Part shown: piece after piece, positions 6,405 to 9,310 of the stretch
How the letters are laid out: every line of letters starts with the position of its first letter
Position numbering within the stretch: the stretch's first letter is position 1
Origin: Bacteroidales bacterium
GTDB taxonomy: Bacteria; Bacteroidota; Bacteroidia; Bacteroidales; UBA10428
Direction: 5' to 3'
DNA length: 9,310 nt
Assembly (NCBI GenBank): GCA_030626465.1
Contig: DAOUOU010000104.1
Location: 1-9,310 of the forward strand
The notes under the pieces: generated by a model
What the model was told of the DNA's origin: nothing
Database searches by the model: none
The model's input: the letters and a program-made list of their open reading frames with translations, nothing else
Translations under genes and position numbers: made by a program

Positions 6405-7349
6405 TTATACCTGTAGAAAAAAATTATAAAATAAACCAAGGATAATCGCTCCAATAATACCCGTAAACAAGTAAGTAAGAAATACCCTGAAGCGAAATAC
6501 CGTGCTCATCAGTAGTAAGTTTGATACTTTGGTTACAGGCCCGGAGATAAAGAAAGCCAGGACAGCTCCCTTGCTCATGCCCAGATCAGCTAGTTGTTCA
6601 ACAACAGGAATGGCAGCGCCTCCGCAAACATAAAAAGGAATTCCGGCACCTGTAGAAAGCAGTACCGAAAGGAAGTCATTGCCTTGAAAAAGCTTTATCA
6701 TCAGGTTTGAGGGTGTAAAGATCTTAATTGCTGCTGCCAGAATAATGGCCAGGAAAAAATATTTACTGATAAACCGGGTCATCCTATACAACTCATGCAT
6801 AAATAGCTTAAGGTCCGGTTTTTGAGAAATACCATCGACCGAAGCAACCTCAAACGAACTGTCTCTGTGAAGAATTGTATCTGGTTTGATAATATTTTGA
6901 CGAATAAGAAAGTCAGTCGTGTATCCGGCTGCCAAACCTAAGAGAAAGGCTGAAATGAGGCGGGCCAGTGCTACCTCAAGTCCAAAAGCCCCCGTTGTTA
7001 ATACGAACAAAATCGGATCAATAAGTGGTGAGGATACCAGTAATGCTATAAGCACAGGAAGTGGAACCCCCATTGTAAACAGGGCAGCTGATAGAGGAAT
7101 GACAATATAACTACCCAGTGGTGAGACGATCCCGGCAAGAGATGCGATTAGAATGGAAATGTTATTTCTTTGATAGAGAAATCCGGCAATTCGGTTCTTT
7201 GTCACATATATTTTGATTGCTGTTGTGGCAATTATCCCGATAACAAGATAGGGCCACAGATTTGATAGAAGTATAACTGCTTCATCAATTATCTGCTTGG
7301 TATGACTTCCTCCATAATGATTTAAAAACCTGAAATATAGGTCTTCCAT
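6405..7349 (-). CDS. Predicted permease, COG0701 / DUF318 (UPF0718, ArsP-like) family
   Basis: This polytopic inner-membrane protein is 314 residues from the ATG at 7349. About eight hydrophobic helices are visible, split into two halves by a polar loop (roughly residues 155-185). Each half carries a conserved motif. The first is G-I-V-S-P-L-G-S-Y-I-V-I-P-L near residue 73, followed by S-S-P-L-I-D-P-I-L-F. The second is G-I-P-F-Y-V-C-G-G-A-A-I-P-V near 235, followed by F-F-I-S-G-P-V-T-K-V-S-N. These fit the family, one member of which (ArsP) exports organic arsenicals; substrates of most others are unknown. The usual first-half P-x-C-S-C is replaced by S-P-L-G-S-Y. The frame stays open to an ATG at 7418 and a TTG at 7430, but the added residues are polar and unlike a family N-terminus, so 7349 is preferred; 7418 is possible. 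It is divergent from the TonB receptor gene and 61 bp upstream of the DUF362 gene. Family call good, substrate unknown. Confidence 0.85.
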   Translation of the reverse strand: MEDLYFRFLNHYGGSHTKQIIDEAVILLSNLWPYLVIGIIATTAIKIYVTKNRIAGFLYQRNNISILIASLAGIVSPLGSYIVIPLSAALFTMGVPLPVLIALLVSSPLIDPILFVLTTGAFGLEVALARLISAFLLGLAAGYTTDFLIRQNIIKPDTILHRDSSFEVASVDGISQKPDLKLFMHELYRMTRFISKYFFLAIILAAAIKIFTPSNLMIKLFQGNDFLSVLLSTGAGIPFYVCGGAAIPVVEQLADLGMSKGAVLAFFISGPVTKVSNLLLMSTVFRFRVFLTYLFTGIIGAIILGLFYNFFLQV

Positions 7350-7513
7350 GTTATGACGGTTTTGATCATTATTACTCCTGGTGACTGAAAGACTTGTTGC
7401 AATGTATGAAAAAAACATGTGTTCTGGCAACCAGGATGCAAATGCTCATAGCGGTTATATACTATCAGACTTTTCTAATGTGTAAAAAATTGGGCTGTAT
7501 GTTTTTGTGACAT

Positions 7514-7548
7514 GAGATTGCATTGATAAAAAGATTATTGCAAATCTC
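7514..7548. promoter_or_regulatory. Imperfect dyad in the permease / TonB receptor divergent region
   Basis: GAGATTGCA (7514-7522) is the complement of TGCAAATCTC (7539-7548) apart from one extra A, giving nine pairs around a 16-base AT-rich centre. It lies in the roughly 255-bp intergenic region shared by the divergent permease and receptor genes, and it overlaps the likely -33 box of the receptor promoter. That placement suits a repressor operator. No riboswitch core (for example a cobalamin or thiamine box) was recognised here. Apart from this dyad and the promoter I see nothing else in 7350-7604. Confidence 0.35.
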
Positions 7549-7569
7549 TGATAAACATTTATATATTTG
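7537..7569 (+). promoter_or_regulatory. Candidate Bacteroidota-type promoter of the TonB receptor gene
   Basis: TATATTTG (7562-7569) matches the -7 consensus TAnnTTTG at all fixed positions. ATTG (7537-7540), 21 bases upstream, matches three of four bases of the -33 box. The implied start near 7576 leaves a leader of about 30 bases before the ATG at 7605. No comparable perfect match was found for the permease on the opposite strand. Confidence 0.45.
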
Positions 7570-7604
7570 ATTTCTGGTTATGGAAAGCTACTGAATAGCA
7601 CTCT

Positions 7605-9310
7605 ATGAGATATAGACTAACCATACTTCTCTGCCTGAATATATTGTATTCCCTAAGCCAGGAAAATGCTGTTATAAAGGGTAAAATTACAGATTTGTCA
7701 AATAACAGGGCTCTGACAGGGGCGAGCATCTTTTCAGATTCTTCTAAGGGTGTGATATCTGATATTGATGGCAATTACCTTATTCATGTCATTCCCGGAG
7801 CAAGTACCCTGACTTTTCAATACATTGGGTATAAACCTGTTATTAAAACTATACACCTGCAGGTGGGAGATACACTCACGTTACATGCAGAACTTGAAAC
7901 GGAACGAACAATGCTTGATGAGATCATCGTTACCGCAGGAAGATACGAACAGAAAATATCGGAAGTTATCGTCTCAACGGAAATCCTGAAACCGGAAATG
8001 ATTGAAAACACCAATACCACATCATTGGATCAGATTATTAACCAGGTGCCGGGAATTGACATGATGGATGGTCAGGCCAGGATCAGGGGAGGAAGTGGTT
8101 TTAGCTTTGGTGCAGGAAGCAGGGTATTGGTATTGGTCGACGATCTTTCAATATTGGCGGCTGATGCCAGTGATGTTAAATGGGAATACATGCCAATCGA
8201 AAATATTTCGCAGGTTGAGATCATTAAGGGTGCTTCGTCAGTGTTGTATGGTTCCTCCGCCCTGAATGGTGTTATAAATGTCAGGACAGCATATCCCGGT
8301 AATGACCCTGTCACAAAAATCAACTTGTTCAACGGGGTATATATGAATCCGAGAAGGAAAGAGCTTGTATGGTGGGGAAGTCAACCACTCTTTGCCGGAG
8401 CCAGCTTCTTTCACTCAAGGAAAGCGGGTAATTTGGATATTGTCACCGGAAGTCATGTATTCAGTGATGCAGGCTACAGGGAAAATGAATGGGAGCAAAG
8501 AGCCCGACTTAATTTTAGTCTCAGGTACCGTAATAAAAAAATCGCAGGTTTGTCCTATGGTGTGAATACCAATATGATGTATCATGAAAAAATCGATTTC
8601 TTTTTATGGCAGGATGCAAATTCCGGTGCCTATAAACAAAATCCCGATGCCATTCCATGGATGATAGGTACGCGGGTGAATATTGATCCTTATATTAGTT
8701 ATTACCATAAAACCGGTAGTAATCATAGTTTGAGAACACGCTTTTTCAGGGTGAATAATAATTATCAGGAAGATCCCGACAAAAATACCAATGCCATACT
8801 GTACCATGCCGAATACAAATATCACAAACCATTTACAGAATCTATCAAAGGAACATTTGGAATTTCAGAAACATATTCAGCGGTTCGTTCGGAATTATAC
8901 GGCAACCACAGCAGCTTGAATACTGCCCTTTATGGACAGTTTGATGCCAAAATATTAAAGAGACTGAACTTCTCGCTTGGTATCAGATGGGAAACAATGG
9001 TACTTGATGAGGAGTCTGAAAAATCAAAACCTGTGTTCAGAACAGGGATGAATTATCAGCTTACCCCGGTTACCTTTCTCAGGGCATCTTTCGGACAGGG
9101 ATACAGATTTCCCTCAATAGCTGAAAAGTATACTGCAACATCGGTAAGTGCGGTCAATGTGTTCCCAAATCCTGAATTGAAATCGGAGAAAGGATGGAGC
9201 GCGGAATTTGGGATCAAACAGGGTCTGAAACTGAGTCAGTGGAAAGGATTCAGGATTTGGGAACACATTGACCGCACTTACCGATGTTGCAGTATACTTT
9301 TCAGCTATTG
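7605..9310 (+). CDS. TonB-dependent outer-membrane receptor, 3' end missing
   Basis: The frame is open from the ATG at 7605 to the window edge (568 codons, no stop). A signal peptide (residues 1-19) is followed by a carboxypeptidase-regulatory-like domain (about 22-103, with G-K-I-T-D, G-V-I-S-D-I-D-G-N-Y and Y-I-G-Y). A TonB-box-like D-E-I-I-V-T-A comes next at 105-111. The plug domain (about 115-228) has R-I-R-G-G-S at 159-164, V-L-V-L-V-D-D at 174-180, V-E-I-I-K-G-A-S-S-V-L-Y-G at 204-216 and G-V-I-N-V at 222-226. Barrel strands then begin, including G-Q-G-Y-R-F-P-S at 497-504 and N-P-E-L-K-S-E at 522-528. It would import a ligand across the outer membrane using TonB energy. Its size class resembles siderophore/vitamin-type receptors rather than long SusC proteins, and no SusD gene is visible. 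From residue 549 (base 9248) the sequence is antisense to 9115-9177, so the last 19 or so residues are spurious and the true barrel C-terminus is absent. Ligand unknown. Confidence 0.9.
   Translation, partial: MRYRLTILLCLNILYSLSQENAVIKGKITDLSNNRALTGASIFSDSSKGVISDIDGNYLIHVIPGASTLTFQYIGYKPVIKTIHLQVGDTLTLHAELETERTMLDEIIVTAGRYEQKISEVIVSTEILKPEMIENTNTTSLDQIINQVPGIDMMDGQARIRGGSGFSFGAGSRVLVLVDDLSILAADASDVKWEYMPIENISQVEIIKGASSVLYGSSALNGVINVRTAYPGNDPVTKINLFNGVYMNPRRKELVWWGSQPLFAGASFFHSRKAGNLDIVTGSHVFSDAGYRENEWEQRARLNFSLRYRNKKIAGLSYGVNTNMMYHEKIDFFLWQDANSGAYKQNPDAIPWMIGTRVNIDPYISYYHKTGSNHSLRTRFFRVNNNYQEDPDKNTNAILYHAEYKYHKPFTESIKGTFGISETYSAVRSELYGNHSSLNTALYGQFDAKILKRLNFSLGIRWETMVLDEESEKSKPVFRTGMNYQLTPVTFLRASFGQGYRFPSIAEKYTATSVSAVNVFPNPELKSEKGWSAEFGIKQGLKLSQWKGFRIWEHIDRTYRCCSILFSY
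9115..9310. repeat. 63-bp perfect inverted repeat at the window end (probable chimeric contig end)
   Basis: Bases 9248-9310 are the exact reverse complement of 9115-9177, separated by a 70-base spacer (9178-9247). The first mismatch inward is at 9178 versus 9247. Both arms lie within the TonB receptor reading frame. The left arm encodes normal receptor sequence (S-I-A-E-K-Y-T-A-T onward), while the right arm is that same coding DNA backwards and breaks the barrel pattern. The outer end of the right arm coincides with the window end, so the repeat may be longer. A fold-back chimera from amplification or an assembly error explains this best. Confidence 0.95.

Noticed and set aside
7431..7604. 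A riboswitch upstream of the TonB receptor, such as a cobalamin or thiamine type.
   Set aside because: No recognisable conserved core was found, and the probable leader is only about 30 bases.
7559..8825. Several minus-strand and off-frame open frames in the right part of the window.
   Set aside because: All lie over the continuous TonB receptor frame, which carries signal peptide, regulatory-like, plug and barrel motifs in order.
9115..9310. A phase-variable invertible segment or attachment site in the receptor gene.
   Set aside because: Bacteroidota do invert receptor segments, but here the right arm destroys the barrel coding sequence, the spacer is only 70 bp, no recombinase is visible, and the repeat ends at the contig edge. 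An artefact is simpler.
1..9310. A defence system, mobile element, CRISPR array or RNA gene.
   Set aside because: No spaced direct repeats, transposase, integrase, nuclease cassette or tRNA/rRNA-like sequence was seen; all coding content is accounted for by envelope, transport and housekeeping genes.

Overview
The window looks like a chromosomal segment from a Bacteroidota bacterium, probably in or near the Bacteroidales/Marinilabiliales. This rests on four signs: a C-terminal type A sorting domain of the type IX secretion system (T9SS) on one protein, a head-GIN (DUF2807) lipoprotein, a TonB-dependent receptor with an N-terminal carboxypeptidase-regulatory-like domain, and two sites matching the Bacteroidota promoter pattern (TTTG-like -33, TAnnTTTG -7). 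It is AT-rich with tightly packed genes. No tRNA, rRNA, CRISPR array, insertion sequence or phage gene is visible.

Layout. At the left edge a short AT-only repeat leads into a plus-strand DUF2807 lipoprotein (30-767). It converges on a run of minus-strand genes, read right to left: a predicted permease of the COG0701/DUF318 type (7349-6405), a secreted DUF362 protein with a T9SS tail (6343-4367), surE (4213-3446), a small membrane protein (3458-3153), lpxB (3103-1991) and a SpoIID/LytB-type peptidoglycan enzyme (1988-831). The surE-to-spoIID block looks like one operon: surE overlaps the membrane protein by 13 bp, and lpxB and spoIID are 2 bp apart. A candidate promoter lies just upstream of surE. 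Divergent from the permease, a TonB-dependent receptor (7605 onward, plus strand) runs off the right edge.

Function. The common theme is the cell envelope: lipid A synthesis (LpxB), glycan-strand processing (SpoIID-like), a small inner-membrane protein, surface or outer-membrane proteins (DUF2807, DUF362-T9SS, TonB receptor) and a transport permease. SurE is a nucleotide phosphatase that appears co-transcribed with lpxB.

Data-quality warning. The last 63 bases (9248-9310) are an exact reverse complement of 9115-9177, inside the receptor gene. They replace the expected beta-barrel sequence with antisense sequence, so the end of the window is most likely a chimeric or misassembled contig end. 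I do not see strong evidence for an undescribed defence or mobile system. The most interesting leads are the T9SS-exported DUF362 protein and the uncharacterised membrane protein between surE and lpxB.
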